This document shows positions 36,536 through 47,110 of a stretch of DNA of 64,000 nt, one piece after another. Under the pieces are notes generated by a model, which saw only the letters and a program-made list of their open reading frames with translations, was not told the origin of the DNA and searched no databases. The first letter of the stretch is position 1; each line of letters starts with the position of its first letter. The position numbers were made by a program, and so were the translations under genes. The stretch spans positions 39,211,501 through 39,275,500 of the forward strand of contig NC_134145.1 in NCBI RefSeq assembly GCF_033958435.1, in the 5' to 3' direction. This DNA is from Carettochelys insculpta (Eukaryota > Chordata > Testudines > Carettochelyidae).

Positions 36536-37030
36536 GGAACAATAAAATTGTGGGAAGCTTGAGACAGAACTTTATAGGGCCTGGACTGGAGTATTCAGTT
36601 CACTTCTGCAGGAAATAATGGCCATGGGCCCTTGTCCTTTCTAGAACTCAATGCAAACTCATTTATTTGGTTTTGGTTTTCTGTGAGGGACAGGGGAGAG
36701 TTGTGTGCTGGGAACACACATGTACCTTTGCAAACCAAATTTAAACTAACCAAGTTACTTATGTGCGAAGAAAGTAAACAATGTTTAGTCTTTGATCCTT
36801 GCAATGCTCTCAGAAGTACAGTGATGATGCTGAGAGAGAAAACATCTTATAAATACCTAGGTAAATAGTAAAGGATGAACCTTTTTATACGTGGACTTCA
36901 AACTCAGTTTACCTTTCAGTTGTTGTGTACTTTTTCTTGCCTGATTGTCTATTGGAGGTTTAATAAAATACCAGTGAATTATTTGTGAAGTGGTGCTCGT
37001 GAATACCTGACACACCAGTACATTTCCTGG
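36536..37030 (+). other. Intronic sequence without recognised features
   Basis: AT-rich spacer up to the left end of the DIRS element. Nothing else seen. Confidence 0.45.
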
Positions 37031-37209
37031 TTCTTCTTCGAGTGTCCCCGTGGGTGCTCCACATTAGGTGTCGGGCTCGCCCGGCGCCGCAGATCGGATC
37101 TTCCAAGCAGTTTCTGCCGGACCACGCATGCGCCGGTGCGCGCCACTCCCCCGCGCGCTCCCGGCCACGTGCGCTATCCGGTCCCCGCCAGTTCCTCTTA
37201 ACCGCCGTC
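37031..37209 (+). repeat. DIRS left inverted terminal repeat
   Basis: Starts TTCTTCTTCGAGTGTCCCCG and continues through the GC-rich GGTGTCGGGCTCGCCCGGCG stretch and CCGGACCACGCATGCGCCGG. The complement of this series is at 42850-43020. It ends around the AACTGGCGGGGACCGGAT complement (about 37175-37195). Confidence 0.9.
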
Positions 37210-37328
37210 GGCTGCAGACGGAATCCGAACTAGGCTAAGGCCAAGTAGCGTATTCAATGACTTTATCTGTTTTTCTTTAAAGTTTTTCAAGTACTTAGGC
37301 TACTGCAAGTTAGCCGGTTGTTATTTTT

Positions 37329-37329
<1 letters not shown>

Positions 37330-37360
<31 letters not shown>
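37330..37360 (+). repeat. Poly(A) run of 31 within the DIRS leader
   Basis: Thirty-one consecutive A residues between the left terminal repeat and the gag-like region. The length may be polymorphic or affected by sequencing error. Confidence 0.9.
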
Positions 37361-37361
<1 letters not shown>

Positions 37362-37555
37362 CAACAAACAAACTACAAGCGGGACAGCTTCAATCCAGTC
37401 CCAGTAACAAGCGCCGGAGGCCAGGAGCATCGGGCCATCAGCCCTCCTGCTGAGGCAGGCCATCGGACGGGGAAAACAGCACAGGGAAGGTGCTAAGTAC
37501 CCGCTTAACAACTGAAAGACTCACCAACAATGTCCTCTTCAGGCTTTAAAAAAAT

Positions 37556-39845
37556 GTGAGTCCTGCCGAGAGGCGATTAAGGAGAGACAGGGAGATGCGG
37601 CTTAAAATGCTGCTTTTGATAAGGCCCTCCAGCCAGACGTGCCGGAGCGGCCGCAGCAGGAGGGACCCTCCGGGGCCCATAAAAGGAAAGCTGCCTCCCT
37701 CACTCCATCAGCGCAGAAATGGAGGAAAGTCTCCCCAACCCGATCCCTGCCGGCAGCAACAGCGAGCGGGACGGGAGGAGCGCACAGCCCCCAGCCGCAG
37801 CAACAGCTGATGGGCGGCGGCAGGGAGAGCCACGTGGAAGCGGCTCAGCCTCCGATGATCAGCCAGCCACCCGGCACCGCAAGCAGGGCAGCGGCTTAAA
37901 ACTGCTTTTCATAAGGCCCTCCAGCCAGACGTGCCGGAGCGGCCGCAGCAGGAGGGACCCTGCGGGGCCCATAAAAGGAAAGCTGCCAAAAACGGAGGAA
38001 AGCCTCCCCAGCCCAATCCCTGCCGGCAACAATAGCGAGCGGGACGGGAGGAGCGAGCAGCCCCCAGCCGCAGCAACAGCTGATCGGCGGCGGCACGGAG
38101 AGCCACGTGGAAGCGGCTCAGCCTCCGATAATCAGCCAGCCGCCCCGCACCGCAGGCAGGGCGGCGGCTAAACAAGCGCCGGTACCGGCGGCACCGCAGG
38201 CAGCAGCACCGACCCCCGGGGAACCGGCGGTGCAGAGCGCGCAGGCACGCAGCCTGCAGGCACCAGAGCACACCGCACCTGCGGCACCGCCCTTGAGCGT
38301 GCCGAGCTCGGTGCGCACGGGGCCGGGATCCCCTGTACGTCAGGGGGCGGAGTTACCTCCTCAAGGGAGGGGGAAGGCTGCACACAAGAGGAGGCATTGC
38401 AGCCCCTCTCCGCACAGGGCTGTGGAGTTGCTTTCTCACAGCCCTCCGCTTATGTTGCAGACTCCAACCAGAAGGTAGGGGTCCCCCCTAGCCTACCCGG
38501 AGCCCCCTTCTCCATTTTTTGCAACCAGCCTCACCCTGGCTGGGACCACCTTCACCCTTCCTGGGGTTTGAACCGCTGGACTATTATGCAAAATCGCTCT
38601 CTCCAGCCCTCCCCCAGACGCAGAGGGTATGCACCAAGGGAGTGGTCTAGGTCACCTTCCCAAGAACAGTGCCTATACTGCCATGGTCGCCCCTACCACG
38701 CGGGGCATAGACACCATCGGCTATCTACCAGGGAAAGATCCCCACAAACGATCTCGTACCCCCGAGGGCAATTGCGACCGGGGACAGAGACTCAAGCATC
38801 TCAGGGGGGACTGGTTATGGAACCCCAAGATTTTCCCTTGCAAACCTCTAGTGATAGGGTGTACCATCACCAGCAGGAACCGGAAGGGTCCACAGAGACG
38901 TATCCCAGTGGTTCCTCGCTCTCCTCCCCGGATGAGGCTACGGCCCCGGGGGACGTCCATCCTCCGGACGATCTCAAACAGTTCCAAGAGCTGTTTTACG
39001 AGGGTGGCCTTCACGCAAGGCATCCAGACAGCTAAGGTGCAAGAGAAACACCATAAGCTCCTCAAAAATCTGAGACCTCCGGCCTCCTCCAAAATAGCAA
39101 TACCGCTTAATGACGCAATCTTGGAGTCTGCCACTATGATATGGCAGACTCCTGCGACTATTCCGCCTGTCCACAAGAGAGCGGGAAAAAAAAAACAAAA
39201 AAAAACTTCGTGCCAACAAAGGGCACGGAGTTCCTGTTCAGCCACCCACAACCAAATTCCTTGGTGGTGGAGTCGTCGCAATGTGGGGGAACAGACAAAC
39301 ATGCCAAAAAGCTAGAGCTGTTGGGCAGAAAGGTCTACTACTCCTCCACTCTACTGTTGCAAATGGCAAATTACGCAGTGCATCTAGCGAACCATAATTT
39401 CGATAACCACATTAGGTTAACCTCCCTCATGGACTCGCTTCCAGAGGGCAAGAAACCAGTGCTCAAGGCCATCATGCAAGAAGGCTACGCGGCCTCGAGG
39501 ACGGGAGTTCAGATCGCCCTGGATGTTGCGGACTCAGCAACAGCGTCCCCAGTACCACAGGGGTTACGAGCAAGGGCGACATCAACAGCACCAGCAGTAC
39601 AGAACTCCCAGGCGTCGTTCCCAACACAGCCGTGCATCCTCGGGGCAGGGCCAAAGGCCACAAGTTTGACACACAGATCCAGGGCTGCGCCATCACTACC
39701 GTCGCAAGGTCATCCGAAGCGGTTATTCCACCATCGCCTACGACCATTCTATAACCAGTGGCGAAGGATCACCACAGACAAATGGGTGCTGGAGATCATA
39801 GCCACGGGGTACGCCATCCCCTTCCAGTCGCTCCCACCGCCATGA
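37556..39845 (+). pseudogene. DIRS gag-like region, disrupted
   Basis: A low-complexity, Ser/Arg/Ala/Pro-rich N-terminal part (37556-38480) is followed by a more ordered C-terminal part. There, KLELLGRKVYYSSTLLLQMA, NYAVHLANHNFDNHIRLTSL and DSLPEGKKPVLKAIMQEGYA (about 39300-39520) resemble the helical nucleocapsid domain of DIRS gag. The second DIRS at 57979 carries the same domain at 60000-60240 (TNQQVLLSHYAFNTWVVMDK). At least three frame changes occur between 38171 and 39141. The N-terminal part holds a ~98-codon tandem duplication. Confidence 0.7.
37598..38164 (+). repeat. In-frame tandem duplication, ~294-bp unit
   Basis: Unit 1 starts at CGGCTTAAAATGCTGCTTTT (37598). Unit 2 starts at CGGCTTAAAACTGCTTTTCA (37892). 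Both contain AAGGCCCTCCAGCCAGACGT, CCGCAGCAGGAGGGACCCT, CAGCGAGCGGGACGGGAGGA and CCACGTGGAAGCGGCTCAGC. The unit is 294 bp (98 codons). Unit 2 is 273 bp (91 codons) because of a 21-bp deletion after AAAGCTGCC. Both lengths keep the frame. Confidence 0.9.
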
Positions 39846-39879
39846 CCTCCACCCAGGCCCCACCTCCAGGAGGCCTCCC

Positions 39880-40430
39880 ACGTGGCGAGGCTCAAGCAGG
39901 AGGTAGACCATCTCATGCTCATAGGGGCAGTGGAAAGAGTGCCGGAGCAACTGCAAGGGAGAGGGTTCTACTCCAGGTACTTCCTCACGGGGAAAAAGAC
40001 AGGAGGCGGGAGGTCCATCTTAGATTTTCGAGGCCTCAACCGGTACCTGCGCAAGCAACGCTTTCGGATGATCACAATCGCCTCCATCCTTACGGCACTA
40101 GACGATGGAGATTGGTTCGCAGCCCTCGACTTATAAGATGCGTATTTTCACATAACTATTCATCCGGCTCACCTATGATTCCTCTGGTTTCTCATGGTAG
40201 GCAAAGAACATTTCCAATACAAGATCCTACCGTTTGGCCTCTCCTCGGCCCCCAGAGTCTTCACCAAGCCCTTGGCAGTGGTGTCAGCCTACCTGCACAG
40301 ACAGGGGGTATTTATATTCCAGTATCCGGATTACTGCCTACTCAAAGGGGCCTCGAAGGAGGAGGTACTACGCATAATATGCGTCACAACAGGCACGTTC
40401 TCTCGCTCGGCCTGGTTATCAATCTGACAA
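39880..40430 (+). pseudogene. DIRS reverse transcriptase domain, catalytic site lost
   Basis: One frame reads LKQEVDHLMLIGAVERVPEQ, GGGRSILDFRGLNRYLRKQR, then DGDWFAALDL, a TAA stop at 40134-40136, and DAYFHITIHPAH. FQYKILPFGLSSAPRVFTKP follows. These are the usual RT motifs of DIRS and Gypsy-like elements. The family has DLKDAYFH, so the stop replaced a Lys codon. The (F/Y)xDD catalytic motif reads FQYPDYCLLKG here, so the second Asp of the pair is Tyr and the preceding Leu is Pro. The enzyme would be inactive even without the stop. Confidence 0.88.
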
Positions 40431-41135
40431 AATCAAAGATAGACCCCTCGCAGGACATAGAGTTCGTAGGGGCACGCATAAATTCTATTACAGCAAGGGC
40501 GTATCTACCAGAGACTCCCTTTCAGGCCGTCGGCTCCCTCGTGCAAGTCTTCACCTTCAGCCCTACGGTGCTGGTTCTGACGTGCTTACAGCTGCTGGGC
40601 CACATGGCAGCAGCGGCGTTCGTCCAACAGAACGCCAGGTTACACATGCGCAGCATGCAGCACTGGCTGGCGAGCGTATACAACCCGGCAGCACACACTG
40701 TTCACAGGGTGGCGTCGCCCACAACAGAGGTGCGCAAATCCCTGCAATGGTGGGTAAACCCCGAGAACCTGCTAACAGGGGTACCCTTCCACCAACCACA
40801 CATATTGGTTTTTCTTACTACAGACGCCTCCCTCATAGGGTGGGGAGCACACATGGGCGAAGAGGTGACGCAAGGGCTGTGGTCCTCCACGGAGCAGTCA
40901 CTGCACACAAATATACTGGAGCTCAGAGCAGTGTTCAACGCCTGCAGACACTTTCGAGACCATATAAAAGGCAAAGTAGTCGGGATCAGTATAGACAATA
41001 CCTCCACCATGTTTTATATGAATCGGCAAGGAGGAGCTCGGTCCCGTGCCTTATGTGCAGAAGCAGTCCGGTCGTGAAACTGCTGCATCGCCAACAATAT
41101 AACCCTGGAAGCCTCGTACTTCCCAGGCGTTCACA
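40400..41135 (+). pseudogene. DIRS RNase H domain
   Basis: This frame differs from that of the RT. It runs LGLVINLTKSKIDPSQDIEF (thumb), QLLGHMAAAAF, then VFLTTDASLIGWGAHMGE (first catalytic Asp), NILELRAVFNACRHF (Glu) and VVGISIDNTSTMFYMNRQGG (Asp), the RNase H series of DIRS elements. A TGA at 41075-41077 replaces the Trp codon of a conserved LWNCC-type segment. The frame then continues with VHNVKADQLSRRF, where the last catalytic Asp lies. Confidence 0.85.
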
Positions 41136-41214
41136 ATGTGAAGGCAGACCAGCTGAGCAGGCGTTTCGCACTCACGCAAGAGTGGCAGATCCGTCCCGAT
41201 CTGCTGCAACCGAT

Positions 41215-41600
41215 TTTTCATGCATGGGGTTTTTCCCCAGATAGACCTGTTTGCTACTCAGCACAACAAGAAGTGCCCACGATTCTGCTCCAGGGCAGGA
41301 CTGGGACGGGGGTCCCTGAGGGACGCCTTCGCGATCTCTTGGAGGGGCCCCCTGCTTTACGCTTTCCCTCCCACAGTGCTCATCCACAAGGTGTTGCAGA
41401 AAGCCAGGAGGGAAGGAGCCTGAATGATCCCGATAGTCCCAACGTGGGATCAACAGCAATGGTTCCCCCTACTCCTGCGCATGTCGGACCGGCCACCGAT
41501 GCCCCTTCCGGTGGCGCCGGATCTGCTCACGCAAGCCCAGGGGTCCATAGTGCATCCGCACCCCCAAGGCCTGCGACTACAAACGTGTTTAATCCATGGC
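41215..41600 (+). pseudogene. DIRS post-RNase H domain (possibly the Dam-like methyltransferase region)
   Basis: A further frame shift gives FPQIDLFATQHNKKCPRFCS, LRDAFAISWRGPLLYAFPPT, VLIHKVLQKA and then, after a TGA at 41421-41423, IPIVPTWDQQQWFPLLLRMS. This segment follows RNase H in many vertebrate DIRS polyproteins. In DIRS1-type elements a DNA N6-adenine methyltransferase-like domain sits here, and YAFPP could correspond to its NPP(Y/F) motif, but that equation is my inference. Confidence 0.55.
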
Positions 41601-42690
41601 TCAGCTCCCTAGAGAGCACATGTACGGAGGAAGTGCAGCAAGTCCTAGAAAGTAGCAGGAGGACTTCCACCAGGAAGACCTACAAGCAGAAATGGACTCG
41701 CTTTACGGCATGGTGTTCTACCAAACAGCTAGCCCCCCTTTCGGTGCCTATGGCTGTGATATTGGAGTATTTACTGGACCTCAAGAGAGGAGGACTCTCG
41801 CTATCCTCGTTTAAGGTCCACCTTGCCGCCTTTTTGGCATTCAGACACGGAGAGACAGGGCACACGGTGTTCGCCCATCCCATGGTTACCAGGTTCCTTA
41901 AAGGGCTGGTAAACCTATACCCCCCCCTCGGAAACCGCTTCCACCTTCGTGGAACTTGGACCTGGTGCTTAATGCGAAAAGGGGACCACCGTTCGAGCCT
42001 TTGGCCACGGTTTCCCTCTGCCTCCTTATGATAAAGACGACCTCTCTTCTCGCAATCACGTCAGCTCGCAGGGTGAGCGAGCTTGCGGCAGTTACGGCAA
42101 CGCCACCCTGCACTGTTTTTTCCAAGGAGGCGGTAACCATATGGCTGCATCCAGCCTTTGTTCCTAAAGTTTCTTCTGAGTTTCATACTAACGAACCTAT
42201 TGTTTACCCTCGTTTTATCCAAAGCCTCATAACTCTGACAAAGACGCGTGCCTACACCTCCTGGACGTGAGGAGGCGCTAGCTTTCTATATAGACAGGAC
42301 CAAGTCCTTCCAGAGAATGGATAGACTCCTAGTCTCTATCGCTCCCAAATCAAAAGGGGAATGTCTCTCTTCGCAGAGAATCTCGAAGCACATCGTATCT
42401 TGCATTAAAAAGTGCTACAAACTCAAAAAGACTCCTTTCCTGGCCATGCCCAGAGCTCATTCCACTAGGGCGGTGGCAGCATCAACAGCCCTTTTTCAAG
42501 GGCGTTGCGCTAAAAGACATTTGCAGAGTGGCGACCTGGTCATCCTGTGACACCTTCGCCAAACATTACGCCCTTCACAGGGTATTCCAAGAGGATACCC
42601 GTCTCTCGACAGCGGTCCTCTCGGGGACAAGCTGCACATACTCCGATTACCCACCTCCTATCTTGGGTTACTGCTGGGTAGTCACCTAAT
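41570..42690 (+). pseudogene. DIRS tyrosine recombinase, frameshifted
   Basis: The recombinase would integrate the circular DNA copy. The N-terminal (core-binding) part has STRKTYKQKWTRFTAWCSTK and ILEYLLDLKRGGLSLSSFKV (41655-41830). The catalytic part has LLAITSARRVSELAAVTATP (about 42040-42100; first Arg), PRAHSTRAVAASTALFQ (about 42448-42500; His-x-x-Arg) and, in the last frame, CRVATWSSCDTFAKHYALHR (about 42517-42580; Tyr nucleophile). All Arg-His-Arg-Tyr residues are therefore visible, but at least three frameshifts separate them. Confidence 0.9.
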
Positions 42691-42783
42691 GTGGAGCACC
42701 CACGGGGACACTCGAAGAAGAAAGAAAGGTTACTCACCGTAGTAACGGTGGTTCTTCGAGATGTGTCCCCGTGGGTGCTCCAC
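42684..42783 (+). repeat. DIRS internal complementary region
   Basis: Two adjoining blocks. 42684-42723 (CACCTAATGTGGAGCACCCA, then CGGGGACACTCGAAGAAGAA) is the exact complement of the element's left end at 37031-37069. 42721-42783 (AAGAAAGGTTACTCACCGTA to CCGTGGGTGCTCCAC) is the complement of its right end at 42985-43049. The two meet within a few bases. In DIRS replication this region is thought to template the joining of both ends into a circle. Confidence 0.92.
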
Positions 42784-42849
42784 TACCCGCCCATCCTCCC
42801 CGCTTCGGATCTCTGTTCAGTGTTTTGCAGGAGCATCCGAGGCGGTTGG

Positions 42850-43049
42850 TCAAGGAACTGGCGGGGACCGGATCGCGCACGTGGCCGGGAGCGCGCGGGG
42901 GAGTGGCACGCACCGGCGCATGCGCGGTCCGGCAGAAACTGCTTGGAAGATCCGATCTGCGGCGCCGGGCGAGCCCGACACCTAATGTGGAGCACCCACG
43001 GGGACACATCTCGAAGAACCACCGTTACTACGGTGAGTAACCTTTCTTT
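42850..43049 (-). repeat. DIRS right inverted terminal repeat
   Basis: Complement of the left repeat: CGGGGACCGGATCGCGCACG to CCCACGGGGACACATCTCGA, followed by about 30 bp unique to the right end (AACCACCGTTACTACGGTGA, then GTAACCTTTCTTT) that is mirrored in the internal complementary region. Confidence 0.9.
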
Positions 43050-43081
43050 ATGAACTGATGGTACCAGAAACCTAGGGTTAA

Positions 43082-43670
43082 TCATAGAATAGTAGGACTG
43101 GAAGGGACCTTGAGAGGTCATCGAGTCCAGCCCCCTGTTCTCATGGCAGGACCAAGTACTGTCTAGACCATCCCTGATAGACATTTATCTAACCTGTTCT
43201 TAAATATCTCCAGAGATGGAGATTCCACCACCTCCCTAGGCAATTTATTCCAATGTTTGCCCACCCTGACAGTTCGGAACTTTTTCCTAATGTTCAATCT
43301 AAAGCTCCCTTGCTGCAGTTTAAGTCCATTGCTGCTTCTATCCTCAGAGACCAAGAAAAACAAGTTTTCTCCCTCCTTATGACACCCTTTTAGATACCTG
43401 AAAACCACTATCATGTCCCCCCATAATCTTCTTTTTTCCAAACTAAACAATCCCAGTTCCTTCAGCCTTTCTTCATAGGTCATGTTCTCTAGACCTTTGA
43501 TCATTCTTGTTGCTCTTTTCTGGACCCTTTCCAGTTTCTCCACATCTTTCTTGAAATGCGGCACCCAGAACTGGACGCAATACTCCAACTGAGGCCTGAC
43601 CAGTGCAGAGCAGAGTGGACGAATGACTTCTCATGTCTTGTTCACAACACACCTGTTACTATGTTAATGT
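43082..43670 (-). mobile_element. CR1 LINE, 5'-truncated, reverse orientation
   Basis: On the - strand it ends GAGGTCCCTTCCAGTCCTAC and CTATTCTATGAT, the CR1 3' signature. A - strand frame of 141 codons (43163-43588) reads [60 protein letters not shown] and [20 protein letters not shown], the C-terminal part of the CR1 reverse transcriptase polyprotein. It is nearly uninterrupted, so this copy is younger than the one at 7270. Its 3' end lies only about 33 bp from the DIRS right end. Confidence 0.93.
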
Positions 43671-46051
43671 GTAATGTCAGTAAGAAAAGCAAGAGACTGG
43701 ATGAGAGAGGAAGAACATTTTATTTGAACACAAATAATTGTCAGTGAGGAAAACAGGAATTGCCTGGATCGGTTATAAAGATGTTTTCATAAATGCTGTT
43801 TTCAGAATTTGCTCCGGTGGGAAATGTTATCTCCATCTTTATCCCTGGTCCTGGATATCATACTGGCAATAGCCTCAGTTGTGGTGCAATGTTGTACATC
43901 TGGTGATGTTTGCAATTACCAGACTAGACAAAGCTCTGGAATGACTGGGAATTATTTCCATGAACTGCAGTAAACCCCAACTAGGACTTGTTCCTTTGAA
44001 TTCTGTTCCGAAGACATAGAGCATATCTAATCCCTGGGGCCTGACAATACAGGAAGCAGATGCACTGCCTGTCATCTATAAATTTTGCTACTTTGTTACT
44101 CTCTCTACTTTCCATATCACTTAATTTGTCTTTTTATTATGGGCCCCATGTTGTCTGAATCTGCTCATGAATACTCAGTTTTACTATGTGGTTATATTCA
44201 GGTTTTTGCCTCTGTTACTTGGTGCTGCAGACACTTCACGTGGTGCATGTGTTTAGGCAGCACACTGCCTCCATTTTTAACGAAAGGGGGTTTTGTAAGT
44301 CTTTGCTGCAGTGAAACAATTTAAAGGACCCTGAAGCAAGTGAACTTGAGGATCCAGTCCACACAAATGCTTAGACATTAATTTCAGCTTTGTATGTTGG
44401 AACGTGGAGGTGGTGCACTTATTTCAAGCAGACCTCCTAGGATCATGCTTATAAGTAAATTTTCCTGAGAATGTCAGGCATGTATGGATCTGTTTCAGCA
44501 AGTCATGAGGAGGCAGCAGGCATGTTTTATGTATAACGAAAAAGCTAATGCATTGGACAGTTTAGTCTGAAGCCTGCTTACGTATGTGGGAAGGCCAGTT
44601 ATTGGGAACGCTAGCCTGGCTGTGTGGGCTGTCTGTTTGGATTTGTAATTACCTTGTCATTTCACGCCTCCAGTGAAAAAGATTGTTTTACTAGTGAGAG
44701 ATCAGCGATTCTGTGTGTTAATTCTAGGGGGTGGTATCAGATGGACTTAGGAAAAAAATGAGCCGCTGAAGGTATAGTTGGAGCAAACATTTTTGAGTAG
44801 TAGTGGTGCTTGTAGTTCTTAAAAAATCAAAGTGACTTAGCATGTTCAATAAACATTATTGCTGAAACAAAGTCCACTGCATGTCAGGGAGCCAGAAAAG
44901 TTAGGCTTTCTCAAGTGTTCTGCTTTCCCAAGATTCTGTGAGACCTAAATAACTTTTCCTAAAGACTCAAGCCAAATCATTCCAATTCTCAGGTTTGTTT
45001 TAGGGTGTGGCTCATGGCTTATCTACATGAGTCACACCAGTATAAATTAAGGTAAGAATTTAAACCACTATAACATCCTGTGTGGACATTTTTATTGCAG
45101 AGGAAGTATGGCTTTTATTTCTTTGGAAGTAATCCGAAGTAGCAAAACAGCAAAAAGCTACTCTTGTTCAGCATAAACATCCATATGGTGTCTGTAGCAG
45201 TTTAAGTATACTGGTATAATTTGCTTTGTAAACAAGTCCCTAGAGGCATGTGTGTTTTCTTTGTTTGTGCTGGAAGCTTTTAATTGTTGGTGTATATTTT
45301 GAGCTTTTGAAAAGTTGTTTTCTACTGCCATAGCCACGGAAGAGTTTAGTTGACATTAATCTGAATCTCAGCAACGTGTTTTCATTCTGTCTGTTTATAT
45401 TAGCTTCCTCTTACAGGTGATTATGCACAATGAACAACATGAACCACTTTTGTATCCAGCAGCCTGACTTTAAGGGTTAATAGTTCCTTAAATAATTTAT
45501 TCAATATCGTTTATATAAAATGATGACAGAGCAAAGGACGTTGTCTACATGTATTCTCTTGGGGTTTCTGAGCAGAGAGGTGATTTGTAATTTTTGTGCC
45601 TGTAGAATATTCCAGTGTTGTTTTGGTGTTTCACATAAATACGCTATTGCCATGCCTGTCCTTTTTACAAATGCATTTTATACTGTAGGACAGCTTCATA
45701 ATTCAGTCTGCATCATGTCCTTTCGCTTTACTGCACTAGAGCTGGCATCTGTTTCAAGTGTTAAAAATGCACATTAAGTTCATTAAAAAGTTGTTACATT
45801 ATTTGTAGACTGTGGTTGAAGAACTTGTGCTTTAAGTTAAGTTTTTTTTAAGTTTGTAAAAGCCTTTCAAATCTTTAACTCCTGTAATTTTGTACTTCTA
45901 TTTTTAATGGCGATTTGACTAAGTTTGGTATAGAAGTAGTACTATAGAACAAGATATCAATAAAAAGGACATAGAATAGCATTTGGAACTGAAGTACAGT
46001 TGTGTGGGTCACAATTTTTCATTTATTGAATTCTCTCTCTTTTATTTACAG
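43671..46051 (+). other. SLC30A7 last intron, 3' part
   Basis: Mostly AT-rich unique-looking sequence. At about 45010-45242, GGCTTATCTACATGAGTCAC with ACCAGTATAAATTAAGGTA is mirrored by AGTATACTGGTATAATTTGC with AAACAAGTCCCTAGAG. This looks like a short Tc1/mariner-type MITE. The intron ends with a TTTATTTACAG acceptor. Nothing else was recognised. Confidence 0.55.
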
Positions 46052-46099
46052 GCAGGAGTGAGACAGCTTTATGTACAGATTGACTTTGCAGCCATGTAG
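46052..46099 (+). CDS. SLC30A7: SLC30A7 (ZnT7) terminal coding exon
   Basis: Fifteen codons plus TAG: AGVRQLYVQIDFAAM. This is the conserved C-terminus of vertebrate ZnT7, including the final FAAM. Phase 0 continues exactly from FTQ at 31808. The four exons together supply the ZnT7 C-terminal third. Confidence 0.96.
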   Translation, partial: AGVRQLYVQIDFAAM

Positions 46100-47110
46100 T
46101 GAACATCATAAATTGTGCTCTTTGGACCAAAGTTTTCTGGTACTGTAATGGCATAAAACATTGTATTCAAGACGGAGCCCCACTACCCCAGTTAACCAAG
46201 ACCAAATGGATGGATGCCTTTTGGCTATTTTTGGAGTTCACATGTAAGGAGTTAAAACTGAAAGGATATCCTGGACTTCTGGTCTTCTTTTTTCCATTTT
46301 AGAGGTGTCGTCTCCTGTCCCCCACACACACTTATCTACAGTTGTTCCACAGGAAACTAAGATATTGGGACAACAATCCTGAGGTCATGTCTTTTAATGA
46401 AAGTCTTGTCTTTAAAAAAAAAAAAAATAGTTCACAGCTTGCTGGGGTCTGAGTGTGTTCTGTGCCAGCCTGCTTGTGTGGCCCCTGCTGATGTGCATTA
46501 ATGGTTCGTTAATGCACTGTGATCAAGTCCCATTCTAAGGATGTAAGTGCATGTCAGCAGGGTCTACATGGATATGTAGTCTCTGGAAGTCTAGCACTGG
46601 ATAGATTCATAGCCCATCTTGCTGCAAACTAAATGTTCATTAAAACAATCCTGAAGCTGCTGATTTCCACAAAGCCAGTGTTCTCCCAAGTTGAAGAGCT
46701 GTCGTGCACGTCACATTGGGTGACATTCTTCATTATAATCATACATTTGTAAAATTGTTTGTACTTTGCAAACTTGATGAACTAAACCATATTGGGTTTT
46801 CAAAGTGCCTTTATATCAGAAAAAAGTACTTGCCAGCATAGATATTGGACACGAAGGGGTTTTATTACTTTTATGACTTCAGTTTGTTCCATCTTTTTCT
46901 TGCTAGTGATGTATGTGACTATGTACTTGTGTAATTGTAGATTTTTTTTAAGCTCCCTTTTACTGTTTTATCTTATCAAATGAACTGGAGTTAGATTTGT
47001 TTAATTTCCATTAAAAATTAAAGCTATTTTGGGGGAAATTTGCTTTCAAAATATTTGTCTAATTGATTTATGTATTGTCCTAAGAGTTGTTTTAACCAAT
47101 TAAACATTCG
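46100..47110 (+). other. SLC30A7: SLC30A7 3' untranslated region (end inferred)
   Basis: AT-rich sequence after the stop codon. Candidate polyadenylation signals are ATTAAA at 47010-47015 and 47099-47104. The true transcript end is not determined by sequence alone, and it could be longer. A poly(A) run lies near 46412-46425. Confidence 0.5.

Larger units (their letters stand above)
37031..43049 (+). mobile_element. DIRS-type tyrosine-recombinase retrotransposon, structurally complete
   Basis: A 6.0-kb element with the full DIRS architecture: inverted terminal repeats (37031-37209 and 42850-43049), a gag-like region, RT, RNase H, a post-RNase H domain, a tyrosine recombinase, and an internal complementary region (42684-42783) matching both outer ends. 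DIRS elements replicate through a circular DNA that the recombinase integrates, so no target duplication is expected, and I find none. All coding regions carry stops or shifts, so this copy is dead. Elements of this group occur in amphibians, fish and turtles. Confidence 0.93.

Noticed and set aside
38974..39302. - strand frames with Leu/Phe-rich, signal-peptide-like starts
   Set aside because: Antisense to the DIRS gag/poly(A/K) region. The hydrophobic look comes from T-rich complement of A-runs.
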